From: Prevotella sp.
GTDB lineage: Bacteria > Bacteroidota > Bacteroidia > Bacteroidales > Bacteroidaceae
DNA: 64,000 nt
Assembly (NCBI GenBank): GCA_016290175.1
Contig: JAEETD010000004.1
Span: forward strand, 1-64,000
Direction of reading: 5' to 3'
The translations under genes were made by a program, and so were the position numbers. Below, one piece after another: positions 1 to 10,662 of the stretch (position 1 is the first letter of the stretch; each line of letters starts with the position of its first letter). The notes below the pieces were generated by a model, which saw nothing but the letters and a program-made list of their open reading frames with translations, did not search any database and was not told where the DNA came from.

Positions 1-977
<977 letters not shown>

Positions 978-1223
978 TAAATATCTTCATTCCATAAAGG
1001 AATATAATCTCTGTCTCAGAACGACTATCCAAATAATTCAAGAATTAAACGGTTTGTTTCTTATACCCAAGCACCTCTACATTATATATAATATATAGGC
1101 ACTCGCTTCTTGTACTACTTCTGTCTATGTAAATCTTTCAAAGAACTCTTTCTTTTCATGCTGACGCCCAAAAATTGCGCGAAAGCGGATGCAAAGGTAC
1201 GCACTTTTTTCATACCCTCCAAA
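978..1223 (-). promoter_or_regulatory. rRNA operon promoter and leader
   Basis: On the minus strand a -33 TTTG (complement at 1220-1223) is followed after 20 bp by a -7 box TACCTTTG (complement at 1192-1199), a consensus Bacteroidota promoter. Transcription should start near 1185-1187, giving a leader of about 210 nt before mature 16S. The leader contains a boxA-like GTTCTTTGAAAGA (complement around 1134-1146), where antitermination factors may bind (inference). The gene-free stretch 978-1311 holds this leader, the promoter and about 90 bp of AT-rich DNA behind the PBP1A gene, in which I see no clear terminator. Confidence 0.85.
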
Positions 1224-1311
1224 TTTTTCGGCAACTTTTTTTCGAAAAACATGAAAGTTTTCGGGATTATTGACAAAACAAGGATACTACACCTTATTTA
1301 TATATATAGAA

Positions 1312-3627
1312 TCACTCGAAAATCTCTTCAATATCGTTGTCGCCAACTGCATCATCGATATACGAACAGGGGTTATACCCTTCTGGCATATCGAAGACTG
1401 CACTCTCGTTGATTCCGATCTGAGAATCGGCATAAATCGACTTCATGTAATGGGCAAATACGGGCAGCGCCATCGTAGCTCCCTGTCCCATATCCATCGA
1501 GTCGAAATGGATATCGCGGTCGTCACCTCCTACCCAACAGACACTTACCAACGTAGGAGTTACTCCAACGAACCATGCATCACTGTTATTGTTGGTTGTA
1601 CCGGTCTTTCCACCAATCTCGCCCTTCATTTCATATTTATGACGGAGTCTTCCTGCTGTTCCGCCATCCACGACGGCCTTCAGCATATAGAGCATCTTAT
1701 TGGCGCTCTCCTCACTGATCACCTCGTTCATGCGTGGCTGAAACTGTGCTATCAGGTTGCCTTCACCATCCTCAATACGTGTTACAAACATGTGGGCAGC
1801 ACGGATACCATGATTGACAAATGCCGTATAGGCACTGGCCATTTCACCAACCGTAATCTCACAAGGTCCGAGACAAAGTGCCATAGACGGATGGATTTCC
1901 GGATTGTTGATACCATATTGCCTGAGCAGATCGACGAAAGCCTGGGGATTCAGTTTACTCATCAGATAGGCGGATATCCAGTTGTTAGACTGCTGGAGTC
2001 CCCACTTCAAGGTCACCATCTGGCCGTACCTTGCACGACCGCTATTCCTCGGGGTCCAGGGTTTGCCTGCCACCATATAGGTCTGCTGAACATTCGGAGC
2101 CTCGTCACAAGGAGAGAATCCATTCTCCATCGCCAAGGAATACAGAAGCGGTTTGATGGTAGAGCCCACCTGACGACGACCTTCCATCGCCATGTCATAG
2201 GCGAAATGTGAGAAGTTCAATCCACCGACATAGGCCTTCACATGACCATTCTGCGGACAGATGCTCATGAAGCCTGTACGAAGGAACGATTTGTAATATT
2301 TTATCGAGTCTATCGGTGTCATTGTCGTATCCACTTCTCCATGATAGGTAAAGATAGACATCCGCACAGGTGTACGGAACGACTTCTCGATTTCTGCATC
2401 AGAAGCATTGCTCTCCTTCAGCACACGATAACGTTCACACTGACGGACGGAACGCATTAGGATATTCTTTACCTGGGCTGCAGAGAGTTCCTTGGAGAAC
2501 GGCGCATTGGGCTTCTTGAAATTAGCCTTATCGAAAGCCGGCTGGAGATAATTTGCCACATGCTGCTGAACAGCCGACTCCGCATATTTCTGCATACGGG
2601 AATCAATGGTCGTATGAACGCGAAGACCATCGGTATAGATATTATAAGGCTCGCCGTTCTTCTTCCTGTTTTTATTGCACCAACCGTACAAAGGATCTGA
2701 TTCCCAATTGATTGAGTCGATGTGATACTTCACCATATTCCACGATGCATACAAAGCACGTTCCGGTTTCTTGGCCATCATATAGCGACGCAAGAAATCA
2801 CGGAAATAGGTAGCAATACCATCTTTATGATCGTTGACATGGAAATGCAACTGAATGGGTTCTGCCCTGAATTTCTCATAGTCGGCCTGAGAGAGGACGC
2901 CAGCCTTCACCATCTGTCCGAGCACGACATTACGACGCTCACGACTGCGCTCCGGATTTCTTACAGGGTTGTAATAGGATGGGTTCTTGCAGAGGCCTAT
3001 CAAGGTTGCGGCCTCATTGACGGTCAGGTCCTTAGGCTCTTTGTTGAAATAAGTATTCGAAGCCGTCTTGATACCGACTGCATTATGAAGGAAGTCAAAA
3101 TAATTCAGATACATTGTAATGATCTCATCCTTCGTATAGTTGCGTTCCAGTTTGACTGCTATCACCCATTCTATCGGTTTCTGCAGCACACGCTCCAGCG
3201 TGGTCTGGGCACGCTCTGTGGTCCACACCTGCTTTGCCAACTGCTGCGTAATGGTAGATCCGCCACCAGCACTCTTCTGTCCCATGATGCCGCGTTTGAT
3301 GATAGCTCGTGCCAAGGCATAGAAGTCGATGCCTGAATGCTCATAGAAACGGACGTCCTCTGTAGCCACCAGCGCCTGTACCAAAGCCGGTGACAGCTTG
3401 GTGTAATCTACCAGCACGCGATTCTGACGATTATAGTTCCATGTTCCCAGCAGTTTTCCGTCGGAGGAATAGATCTGGGTGGCATAGCGGTTGATAGGAT
3501 TCTGCAGATCTTCGATGGGAGGCATATAGCCAATCCATCCTTGGTCAATCGCATAAAATGCCGTTGCAGCACCCAGCACCACCAATATCAATAACGTCCA
3601 CAAAAAACGCACAAACCACTTCATCAT
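1312..3627 (-). CDS. mrcA: Penicillin-binding protein 1A (bifunctional transglycosylase/transpeptidase)
   Basis: This class A penicillin-binding protein of 771 aa polymerises lipid II into glycan strands and cross-links the peptides on the periplasmic side of the inner membrane. One N-terminal membrane anchor lies at residues 5-26. The GT51 transglycosylase domain shows the EDVRFYEHSG motif (catalytic Glu90) and GGGSTITQQLAKQ at 121-133. The transpeptidase domain has all three penicillin-binding motifs: STIK (nucleophile Ser489), SNN at 547-549 and KTG at 674-676. The length is normal for the family. The gene reads towards the 16S gene from a promoter divergent from pyrB. The protein begins with two Met codons and either could be used. 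Confidence 0.95.
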   Translation of the reverse strand: MMKWFVRFLWTLLILVVLGAATAFYAIDQGWIGYMPPIEDLQNPINRYATQIYSSDGKLLGTWNYNRQNRVLVDYTKLSPALVQALVATEDVRFYEHSGIDFYALARAIIKRGIMGQKSAGGGSTITQQLAKQVWTTERAQTTLERVLQKPIEWVIAVKLERNYTKDEIITMYLNYFDFLHNAVGIKTASNTYFNKEPKDLTVNEAATLIGLCKNPSYYNPVRNPERSRERRNVVLGQMVKAGVLSQADYEKFRAEPIQLHFHVNDHKDGIATYFRDFLRRYMMAKKPERALYASWNMVKYHIDSINWESDPLYGWCNKNRKKNGEPYNIYTDGLRVHTTIDSRMQKYAESAVQQHVANYLQPAFDKANFKKPNAPFSKELSAAQVKNILMRSVRQCERYRVLKESNASDAEIEKSFRTPVRMSIFTYHGEVDTTMTPIDSIKYYKSFLRTGFMSICPQNGHVKAYVGGLNFSHFAYDMAMEGRRQVGSTIKPLLYSLAMENGFSPCDEAPNVQQTYMVAGKPWTPRNSGRARYGQMVTLKWGLQQSNNWISAYLMSKLNPQAFVDLLRQYGINNPEIHPSMALCLGPCEITVGEMASAYTAFVNHGIRAAHMFVTRIEDGEGNLIAQFQPRMNEVISEESANKMLYMLKAVVDGGTAGRLRHKYEMKGEIGGKTGTTNNNSDAWFVGVTPTLVSVCWVGGDDRDIHFDSMDMGQGATMALPVFAHYMKSIYADSQIGINESAVFDMPEGYNPCSYIDDAVGDNDIEEIFE

Positions 3628-3660
3628 AAGCCAAAAATATCGTCAGTTTTAATTATCTTG

Positions 3661-3725
3661 GTGCAAAATTACGATTTTCTTTCAAAATATCGCACGGAAA
3701 TAAGAAATAATGTGTAATTTTGCAC
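3661..3725. promoter_or_regulatory. Divergent promoters of PBP1A and pyrB within a 12-bp inverted repeat
   Basis: GTGCAAAATTAC at 3661-3672 is exactly repeated in inverse as GTAATTTTGCAC at 3714-3725. Each arm holds a -7 box TAATTTTG: the minus-strand box at 3671-3664 faces PBP1A and the plus-strand box at 3715-3722 faces pyrB. The 41 bp between the arms has no well-spaced TTTG. The pyrB leader would be about 20 nt. Confidence 0.65.
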
Positions 3726-3745
3726 AAACAAAATGAAAATAACGG

Positions 3746-4693
3746 ATGGAAAAGCATAATTTTGTGACAATTGCCGATCTCACAAAGGAGAAAATCCTCT
3801 ATATGATTGAGATGGCAGAAGAGTTTGAGAAGCACCCGAACAGGGAAATACTTAAAGGAAAAGTGGTAGCGACACTTTTCTTTGAGCCATCGACCCGCAC
3901 CCGACTATCGTTTGAGACCGCAGCCAACCGTCTCGGTGCCCGTGTCATCGGTTTTGCCGACCCAAAGATCACCAGCGGAACGAAGGGCGAGACGCTGAAA
4001 GACACCATCCTGATGGTTTCGAACTATGCCGATGTCATTGTGATGCGTCATTATATCGAGGGTGCAGCCGTCTATGCTTCAGAGGTGGCTCCTATCCCTA
4101 TCGTCAATGCCGGCGACGGTGCCCATCAGCATCCTTCCCAATGTATGCTGGACCTCTATTCGATCTATAAGACACAAGGAACACTCGACAACCTTAATAT
4201 ATATATGGTGGGTGACCTGAAGTACGGTCGTACGGTACACTCGTTGCTGATGGCCATGCGCCATTTCAATCCGACTTTCCATTTTGTGGCTCCGAAAGAG
4301 CTGTCCATGCCTAACGAGTACAAGCTCTATTGCAAGGAGCACGGCATCAAATATCAGGAGCATACCGCTTTTAATGAAAAGGTCATCGCCGATGCCGATA
4401 TCCTCTATATGACACGTGTCCAGAAAGAACGTTTCTCGGATCTGATGGAGTATGAGCGTGTGAAGAATGTGTATGTACTGAATAATGAGATGCTGAAGAG
4501 TGCCAAACCCAACATGAAGATTCTCCATCCCCTGCCCCGTGTGAACGAGATTGCCTATGAGGTGGACGACAATCCCCACGCATACTATATTCAACAGGCT
4601 GGCAATGGTCTCTTCGCCCGCGAAGCCATCTTCTGCGATGTGCTCGGTATCTCACTGGAGGAAGTTAAGAACGACAAAACGATTATAAGATGA
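3746..4693 (+). CDS. pyrB: Aspartate carbamoyltransferase, catalytic subunit
   Basis: This enzyme joins carbamoyl phosphate and L-aspartate to form N-carbamoyl-L-aspartate, the committed step of pyrimidine synthesis in the cytoplasm. The 315-aa protein has the carbamoyl-phosphate loop STRTR at residues 49-53, the HPSQ motif at 129-132 and the HPLPRVNE motif near the C-terminus, all family hallmarks. The start ATG lies about 20 nt downstream of the predicted transcription start. The stop overlaps the pyrI start by 4 bp (ATGA), so the catalytic and regulatory chains are probably translationally coupled, as expected for an enteric-type PyrBI holoenzyme. Confidence 0.97.
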   Translation: MEKHNFVTIADLTKEKILYMIEMAEEFEKHPNREILKGKVVATLFFEPSTRTRLSFETAANRLGARVIGFADPKITSGTKGETLKDTILMVSNYADVIVMRHYIEGAAVYASEVAPIPIVNAGDGAHQHPSQCMLDLYSIYKTQGTLDNLNIYMVGDLKYGRTVHSLLMAMRHFNPTFHFVAPKELSMPNEYKLYCKEHGIKYQEHTAFNEKVIADADILYMTRVQKERFSDLMEYERVKNVYVLNNEMLKSAKPNMKILHPLPRVNEIAYEVDDNPHAYYIQQAGNGLFAREAIFCDVLGISLEEVKNDKTIIR

Positions 4694-5136
4694 ACAAGAA
4701 AGAACGTTTGGTAGCCGCCATTGAGCAAGGCACCGTGATTGACCATATACCTACCGCCAAGACCTATCAGGTGGCAAGCCTGTTAGGGCTCTTTGATCTG
4801 GACACCCCTGTCACCATCGGTTTCAACTACCCTTCGCAGAAAGTGGGCAAGAAAGGCATCATCAAGGTGTCGGACAAATTCTTCACCGACGATGAGATCT
4901 CGCGTCTTTCCGTCGTGGCACCAAATGTCATCCTCAGCATCATCCGCGATTACGAAGTGGTGGAGAAAAAGACTGTAGAGACACCCGAGGAGATCAAGGG
5001 TATCGTGAAATGCAACAATCCGAAATGCGTGACCAACAACGAACCGATGGCCACCCATTTCCATGTGACTGACGGTGTTCTGACCTGCCACTACTGCGAG
5101 AAAGAGCAGGATATCAACAAAGTAGAATTAGTATAA
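4690..5136 (+). CDS. pyrI: Aspartate carbamoyltransferase, regulatory subunit
   Basis: This is the regulatory chain (148 aa) of aspartate carbamoyltransferase. In the family it binds CTP/ATP through the N-terminal domain and contacts PyrB through a C-terminal zinc domain. The four zinc cysteines are visible at residues 108, 113, 133 and 136 (CNNPKC and CHYC motifs). The gene overlaps pyrB by 4 bp and is followed 18 bp later by glyA. This implies a pyrB-pyrI-glyA operon combining pyrimidine synthesis with one-carbon supply (inference). Confidence 0.96.
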   Translation: MNKKERLVAAIEQGTVIDHIPTAKTYQVASLLGLFDLDTPVTIGFNYPSQKVGKKGIIKVSDKFFTDDEISRLSVVAPNVILSIIRDYEVVEKKTVETPEEIKGIVKCNNPKCVTNNEPMATHFHVTDGVLTCHYCEKEQDINKVELV

Positions 5137-5154
5137 ACCCAATAAACAAAGACA

Positions 5155-6435
5155 ATGAACAGAGACAACGCAATCTTTGAGTTGATTGAGAAAGAGCATC
5201 AGCGCCAGTTGAAAGGCATTGAGCTGATTGCCAGTGAGAATTTTGTAAGTGACCAGGTGATGGAAGCTATGGGTTCCTACCTGACCAACAAGTATGCCGA
5301 GGGTTATCCTGGACACCGCTACTATGGTGGTTGTCAGGTGGTCGACGAGGTGGAGCAGTTGGCTATCGACCGTGTGTGCAAGCTCTTCGGCGCCGAGTAT
5401 GCCAATGTGCAGCCCCACTCTGGTGCACAGGCCAACGCTGCTGTGCTGCTGGCTGTGCTGAAGCCCGGCGACACCTTCATGGGTCTGAACCTCGACCACG
5501 GCGGTCACCTCTCTCATGGCTCACACGTGAATACATCGGGTATCATTTATAACCCCATCGGCTATAACCTGAACAAAGAGACGGGCCGTGTGGATTATGA
5601 CGAGATGGAGCAGCTGGCCCTCGAGCACAAGCCGAAGCTGATTATCGGCGGTGGCTCTGCCTACAGCCGTGAGTGGGACTACAAGCGTATGCGTGAGATT
5701 GCCGACAAGGTAGGCGCTCTGCTGATGATTGATATGGCTCACCCCGCCGGTCTGATTGCTGCCGGTCTGCTGGAGAACCCCGTAAAATATGCACACATCG
5801 TGACCTCTACCACCCACAAGACCCTTCGCGGTCCTCGTGGCGGTATCATCCTGATGGGTAAGGACTTCGAGAATCCCTGGGGTCTGAAGACACCGAAGGG
5901 AGTGGTGAAGATGATGTCTACCATCCTCAATTCTGCAGTCTTCCCCGGACAGCAAGGTGGTCCGTTGGAACACGTGATTGCAGCTAAGGCTGTTGCCTTC
6001 GGTGAGGCTCTGCAGCCAGAGTTCAAGGAGTGGGCCAAGCAGGTTCAGAAGAATGCCAAGGTGCTGGCAGAGGAACTGGTGAAGCGTGGCTTCGGCATCG
6101 TCAGCGGTGGTACTGATAACCACTCTATGCTCGTAGACCTGCGTTCTAAGTATCCCGATCTGACTGGTAAGGTGGCTGAGAACGCCCTCGTAGCAGCCGA
6201 CATCACCGTGAATAAGAACATGGTTCCGTTCGACAGCCGCAGTGCCTTCCAGACCTCCGGCATCCGTCTCGGAACCCCCGCCATCACTACCCGTGGTGCC
6301 AAGGAAGACCTGATGGTTCAGATTGCCGCCTGGATTGAGGAAGTGCTCAACGATCCTGAGAACGAAGAGGTGATTGCTTCCGTCCGCAAGCGCGTGAATG
6401 AGAAGATGAAGGAATATCCGCTCTTCGCTTATTGA
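5155..6435 (+). CDS. glyA: Serine hydroxymethyltransferase
   Basis: This PLP enzyme of 426 aa interconverts serine and glycine while loading 5,10-methylene-tetrahydrofolate, which feeds thymidylate, purine and methionine synthesis. The N-terminal IELIASENF segment is typical. The PLP-binding lysine is Lys222 in [14 protein letters not shown], and the upstream DMAHPAGL contains the PLP-ring aspartate. The length is normal. It is the last gene of the pyrB operon and is followed 5 bp after its stop by a strong hairpin shared with the convergent peptidase gene. Confidence 0.98.
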   Translation: MNRDNAIFELIEKEHQRQLKGIELIASENFVSDQVMEAMGSYLTNKYAEGYPGHRYYGGCQVVDEVEQLAIDRVCKLFGAEYANVQPHSGAQANAAVLLAVLKPGDTFMGLNLDHGGHLSHGSHVNTSGIIYNPIGYNLNKETGRVDYDEMEQLALEHKPKLIIGGGSAYSREWDYKRMREIADKVGALLMIDMAHPAGLIAAGLLENPVKYAHIVTSTTHKTLRGPRGGIILMGKDFENPWGLKTPKGVVKMMSTILNSAVFPGQQGGPLEHVIAAKAVAFGEALQPEFKEWAKQVQKNAKVLAEELVKRGFGIVSGGTDNHSMLVDLRSKYPDLTGKVAENALVAADITVNKNMVPFDSRSAFQTSGIRLGTPAITTRGAKEDLMVQIAAWIEEVLNDPENEEVIASVRKRVNEKMKEYPLFAY

Positions 6436-6440
6436 TAATA

Positions 6441-6472
6441 CAATTAGCCCTCGCAATTGCGAGGGCTAATTG
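6441..6472. terminator. Bidirectional terminator between glyA and the peptidase gene
   Basis: A perfect 32-bp palindrome (arms of 16 bp, GC-rich core GCCCTCGC/GCGAGGGC) lies between two convergent genes. T-rich sequence follows on the plus side (TGTTTTATTT). It should stop transcription from both directions. Confidence 0.9.
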
Positions 6473-6474
6473 TT

Positions 6475-8688
6475 TTATTTCAGCTCAGCATTGAAGTGAT
6501 TGATCGCTTGTCGGTACAGATGACGACGGGTATTACCGCCGAAGATACTATGATTGCGATTGGTATAGACCAACTGTCGGAAATCCTTATCAGCCTGTAC
6601 CAAAGCCTCGACATACTCAGCAGAATTACGATAATGCACATTATCATCAGCCAGACCATGACAGATCAGCAATGCACCATGTAACTGACCAGCTCTAGCA
6701 ATCGGGTTCACCTCGTCGTAGCCCTTGGGGTTCTCCTGCGGCGTGCGCATATAGCGCTCGGTATAGATGGTGTCGTAGAAGCGCCAGTTAGTGGGTGGCG
6801 CAATAGCCACTCCTGCCTTGAAGACCGGACGTCCTTCCGACATCGACATCAGCGTGTTCCATCCGCCATACGACCAGCCCCATATACCGATACGGTTCTT
6901 GTCGACATACGCCTGTTGTCCGAGCCAGATGGCCGTTTCTACCTGATCGCGCGACTCCAGTTCACCCAGACGCAGATAGGTACATTTCTCAAACTCAGCC
7001 CCACGACCGCCTGTGCCTCGGTTATCCACACAGACACAGATATAACCCTGCTGACAGAGATACTGCTCCAGGATTGCGCCATTGCCACTCATGCCGATGC
7101 CCCATTGGTTCAACACCTGCTGATTGCCAGGACCACCATACTGATACATGATCACAGGATACTGCTTCGACGGATTGAAATCCAAGGGTTTTACCATCCA
7201 TCCATTCAGTGTTACGCCCTCAGAGGTCTTGAACTGGAACAGTTCTTTCTTGCCCAGGTCAAACTTCGAGAGTTTGTTCTTGAGTTCGTGGTTGTCAATG
7301 AGCGTCTGCAGCAGTTTGCCATTGTTCTGGCAAATGGTGTACTGCAAAGGATTATCGAGATCGCTCCAGATGTTGATGAAGTATTTGAAGTTCGTGCTGA
7401 AGATGGCATTGTTGACACCAGCCTTCTGCGAGAGCGTCTCAATCTTACCGTTCTGGTGCGCCACCATCACCTGCTGTTCGGTAGCCCCTGTAGGATTGGC
7501 AGCAAAGTAGACATCACCCGTTGCATCATCTACACCATAGACGCTCTTTACCACATATTGGTCGTTGACAATCTGGCGCAGCAACTGACCATTGTGATTA
7601 TAGAGATAGAGATGATTATACCCGTCGCGCTCACTGGGCAACAGTATATATTTGTCGCTGATCTGCACATCCTCGAACGTCTCTTCCTTCACGTACTTGT
7701 CAACCTTATCCTCGATGATAAGCTTCGCCACCGTCGAGAGCGGATTGGCCATATAGATCTTCAGATCATCCTGATGACGGTTCAGCGTGAAGATCATAAT
7801 CCGCTCCGGATCGTTCGTCATCCTGATACGGGGAATATAGCCGTCAGCCTCCAAAGGCAGATCGATGGTGCGCGTCTGATGACTCTTGATATCATACGAG
7901 AGCACCTTCACCTTGGAATTTTGTTTACCCGGAATAGGATACTTATAGGTGTAGAAACCTGGATAGTCGCGATACTGTTCCTGTTCAGGCGACAGTCCCT
8001 TGAACAACTGCATGGAATACTGTGGGACATCGGTCTCGTCGTAGCGGATCCAGATAATCTGCTTGGAGTCAGCCGAGAACACCATCGACGAATTGGTTGA
8101 GAACTCCTCCTCATAGACCCAGTCAGGAATACCGTTGATAATCTCATTACGCTTGCCATCCTTCGTCACCTGACTCTCGGCATTGTCATAGAGCAGTTTA
8201 ACGAGATGGATGTTATTATCGCGTACAAAAGCAATCTGATTTCCATCAGGCGAGAAGACCGGCGTCTGCTGAGGACCACCATCAGACAATGGTTCCAGTT
8301 TGTTGTTCTGGATCATAAAGATATAATACTCCGCCGTAAACGAACGACGATAGATAGGTTTGGTGTTCGTCTGAATCAGCAACCTGCGACCATCAGGACT
8401 CACGATATAACCCTGTACACGACCGATCTGTGCACCTCTGGCCGTAGCGGCATCAAAGAGTACACCCACTTCCTTGCCCGTCTTGAAGGAGTATGTCACA
8501 ATACGCTTGCCATCCGCACTGATCTGTGCATATGTCTCACCATCAGCCATCGGATGCACTTCCGACAATGTCTCCTGACGGAAATCACCACGTGTGATAT
8601 CAAATAAACTCAGTTTCTCACCAGCCCTGACACTCATAGAAAGCATCAATAAGGCCGCACCAACCATTGAAAGTCTTATATTTACCAT
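6475..8688 (-). CDS. Dipeptidyl peptidase IV (S9B prolyl peptidase)
   Basis: This secreted serine peptidase removes X-Pro or X-Ala dipeptides from peptide N-termini. An N-terminal beta-propeller (DPPIV_N) is followed by an alpha/beta-hydrolase domain. With the chosen start the protein has 737 aa and the triad is Ser606 (GWSYGG), Asp681 (HGLADDNVH) and His713 (NRNHSI). The start at 8688 is preferred over the upstream in-frame ATG at 8721 because 8721 lies inside the -7 box (8719-8726). It also gives a clean signal peptide starting MVNIRLSMVGAALLML. It is a single-gene unit. Related periplasmic enzymes in Porphyromonas and Prevotella serve peptide catabolism. Confidence 0.93.
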   Translation of the reverse strand: MVNIRLSMVGAALLMLSMSVRAGEKLSLFDITRGDFRQETLSEVHPMADGETYAQISADGKRIVTYSFKTGKEVGVLFDAATARGAQIGRVQGYIVSPDGRRLLIQTNTKPIYRRSFTAEYYIFMIQNNKLEPLSDGGPQQTPVFSPDGNQIAFVRDNNIHLVKLLYDNAESQVTKDGKRNEIINGIPDWVYEEEFSTNSSMVFSADSKQIIWIRYDETDVPQYSMQLFKGLSPEQEQYRDYPGFYTYKYPIPGKQNSKVKVLSYDIKSHQTRTIDLPLEADGYIPRIRMTNDPERIMIFTLNRHQDDLKIYMANPLSTVAKLIIEDKVDKYVKEETFEDVQISDKYILLPSERDGYNHLYLYNHNGQLLRQIVNDQYVVKSVYGVDDATGDVYFAANPTGATEQQVMVAHQNGKIETLSQKAGVNNAIFSTNFKYFINIWSDLDNPLQYTICQNNGKLLQTLIDNHELKNKLSKFDLGKKELFQFKTSEGVTLNGWMVKPLDFNPSKQYPVIMYQYGGPGNQQVLNQWGIGMSGNGAILEQYLCQQGYICVCVDNRGTGGRGAEFEKCTYLRLGELESRDQVETAIWLGQQAYVDKNRIGIWGWSYGGWNTLMSMSEGRPVFKAGVAIAPPTNWRFYDTIYTERYMRTPQENPKGYDEVNPIARAGQLHGALLICHGLADDNVHYRNSAEYVEALVQADKDFRQLVYTNRNHSIFGGNTRRHLYRQAINHFNAELK

Positions 8689-8718
8689 AGATTCTTTTGA
8701 TTTTTCTGTTTGATTGTG

Positions 8719-8747
8719 CAAAGATAGCGATTTTTTCCCTAACTTTG
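8719..8747. promoter_or_regulatory. Tightly packed divergent promoters (peptidase and radical SAM gene)
   Basis: The minus-strand box TATCTTTG (8726-8719) faces the peptidase and the plus-strand box TAACTTTG (8740-8747) faces the radical SAM gene, only 13 bp apart. RNA polymerase cannot occupy both at once, so the two promoters are probably mutually exclusive. The plus box ends 7 bp before the ATG at 8755. Confidence 0.75.
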
Positions 8748-8754
8748 CAAGCGG

Positions 8755-9684
8755 ATGGAATTAAATAAAGTGAATACACCTTATTATTATGATTACGGGA
8801 CGTGGATACGCCACCGTTTCCCGTTCCGTGTGCAGAAGATTTCCATCGACGCCGGCTTTACCTGTCCCAACCGCGACGGCAAACTCTCTACGGGTGGCTG
8901 CATCTACTGCGACAACCGCACCTTCAATCCTGCCTATTGCCAGCGAAAAGACAGCGTCGCCCGACAATTAGAAGCCGGTAAGCAGTTCTTTGCACGGAAA
9001 TATCCCGAGATGAAGTATCTGGCTTATTTCCAGGCCTATACCAATACCTACGCCTCCATCGACCATCTCCGCCAACTCTACGAAGAGGCCTTGAGTGTTA
9101 AGGATATTGTCGGCATTGTCATCGGCACACGGCCGGACTGCGTGTCCGACGAACTTCTGAACTATCTGAAAGAACTGAATCAGCGTTGCTTTCTCATTGT
9201 GGAATACGGGGTGGAGAGTGCCAACGACGAGACGTTACGACGTATCAATCGCGGCCACACTTTCGAACAGTCGCGCCTGGCCATCGAGAAGACCCATCAA
9301 CGAGGCATTCTCACAGGTGCTCATATCATCTTGGGATTGCCAGGCGAGGATGCTCAGGAGAATCTCCGACAGGCGCCCATTATCTCCTCACTCCCCATTG
9401 ACATTCTGAAAATCCATCAGATGCAGATTATCCGAGGCACCCGACTGGCAGAAGAATTCGAACGTAGCCCCTTCCATATTTACAGTGTCGAGGAGTATAT
9501 TGAGCTGATCTCCAGCTACATACAAAGACTTAGAAAGGATCTGGTCTTAGAGCGTTTTGTCTCGCAGTCACCCAAAGAACTGCTCATTGCTCCACAATGG
9601 GGACTGAAGAACCATGAGTTCACGGATCTGCTTAATAACTATCTGAAAAACCATCAGATTCACCAAGGCAGCTTATTGGAATAG
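8755..9684 (+). CDS. Radical SAM protein, YhcC/YtqA-like (TIGR01212 type)
   Basis: This cytoplasmic radical SAM enzyme of 309 aa belongs to the elongator-like YhcC group. No firm reaction is assigned to the family as far as I know. The cluster cysteines lie in CPNRDGKLSTGGCIYC (spacing CX10CX2C), the unusual spacing typical of this group, near residues 39-54. The N-terminal block YDYGTWIRHRFPFRVQKISI is strongly conserved in homologues. The -7 box ends just 7 bp before the ATG, so the mRNA is probably leaderless or nearly so. The 3' end overlaps the convergent GldB-like gene by 12 bp. Confidence 0.9.
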   Translation: MELNKVNTPYYYDYGTWIRHRFPFRVQKISIDAGFTCPNRDGKLSTGGCIYCDNRTFNPAYCQRKDSVARQLEAGKQFFARKYPEMKYLAYFQAYTNTYASIDHLRQLYEEALSVKDIVGIVIGTRPDCVSDELLNYLKELNQRCFLIVEYGVESANDETLRRINRGHTFEQSRLAIEKTHQRGILTGAHIILGLPGEDAQENLRQAPIISSLPIDILKIHQMQIIRGTRLAEEFERSPFHIYSVEEYIELISSYIQRLRKDLVLERFVSQSPKELLIAPQWGLKNHEFTDLLNNYLKNHQIHQGSLLE

Positions 9685-10473
9685 CTGATATTCGTTGTTG
9701 GCCAACAGGCCTGCAGTTGTCATCTTCTTGTTGTGTTTCATGTATTCATCAATCCGGTTCACAAAGGCATTGTTGAAAACGGTACGTCCCATCGCATTGT
9801 TCACCACCCACTGGATTTTCGCCATGTGCACATCGCGTTCTTCCTGTGACAGTTGACGGTCGAATGGCATCGGATAGAGACTCAATAGATAGAATCCGAT
9901 ACAGTCGGGCACGATATACTGGCGCTGCATCATACTCTTCTGTTCCTGCGAATAACCATAGTTCTCTTTCTGATAAAGTGCATAGTCTGCTCCCAGATAC
10001 TTGTCGAGACAGATGCCTATCTGACCATTACCCACGATGACACTCTGATCGAGCGAACCAATCTGGGCATAAACCACGGGAATCTCGATGTTCGGAATTT
10101 GTTTCTTCAGATACTGAAAGGCCTTGGTCAGTTCCTGATTGATGTCGTCCATATTGGCATATTGCTGTTCAGCCTCATTAACCAGCATCTGGAGCGTGGA
10201 GTCCTGATAGAAACGCAGGAATTTCATATTGATGTCTGCCTCGTTAACCTTACCGATACGGAGCACATCCTCGATCAGCGTCCTTGTCTGAGTGGGATAG
10301 GCCGTGTTCATCTGCTGAAGAGCGGAGAAATCACCCGTCGTCAGATAAAGACTCTGGATACGGTCATAGCGGTCAACAACAATCTCCGTGTCCGCTTCAT
10401 CGGACTTGAGCTGCCATTCACAGCCGATACAACCAAGCATCGTCAACAATAATATAAAATATATCTTATGCAC
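9673..10473 (-). CDS. GldB-like lipoprotein
   Basis: This is a predicted lipoprotein of 266 aa. A short signal peptide ends in a lipobox around Cys15/Cys18 (TMLGCIGC). The body resembles the GldB family of Bacteroidota, first described in flavobacterial gliding. The block IGSLDQSVIVGNGQIGICLD followed by KYLGADY is the part I recognise. In non-gliding Bacteroidales the homologues have no established role, so gliding should not be inferred. It overlaps the convergent radical SAM gene at its 3' end. Its promoter is well defined about 40 bp upstream. Confidence 0.7.
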   Translation of the reverse strand: MHKIYFILLLTMLGCIGCEWQLKSDEADTEIVVDRYDRIQSLYLTTGDFSALQQMNTAYPTQTRTLIEDVLRIGKVNEADINMKFLRFYQDSTLQMLVNEAEQQYANMDDINQELTKAFQYLKKQIPNIEIPVVYAQIGSLDQSVIVGNGQIGICLDKYLGADYALYQKENYGYSQEQKSMMQRQYIVPDCIGFYLLSLYPMPFDRQLSQEERDVHMAKIQWVVNNAMGRTVFNNAFVNRIDEYMKHNKKMTTAGLLANNEYQLFQ

Positions 10474-10513
10474 CTACGGCCAGTCTGAGTTTTACGATTC
10501 TTTAAAATTTCTG

Positions 10514-10545
10514 CAAATTTACTAAAAATTATTTTCAAATCCAAA
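10514..10545 (-). promoter_or_regulatory. Promoter of the GldB-like gene
   Basis: On the minus strand TTTG (complement 10542-10545) is followed after exactly 20 bp by TAAATTTG (10521-10514), a textbook Bacteroidota promoter. The leader would be about 35 nt. Confidence 0.8.
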
Positions 10546-10636
10546 TTTTAACCTAATTATTTTAAAAATATCTCCCAAAAATGCACAAATTTGTTTATTT
10601 GTGTAAAAACAAGAGGCCATTTTCCGTCTTTTTGTG

Positions 10637-10644
10637 TACTTTTG
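10637..10644 (+). promoter_or_regulatory. -7 box of the DUF4861 gene
   Basis: TACTTTTG fits TAnnTTTG and ends 18 bp before the ATG. No TTTG lies at the usual upstream distance. The AT-rich stretch from 10546 to 10636 shows nothing else I can name. Confidence 0.55.
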
Positions 10645-10662
10645 TAGTCTACTAAAACAAAG

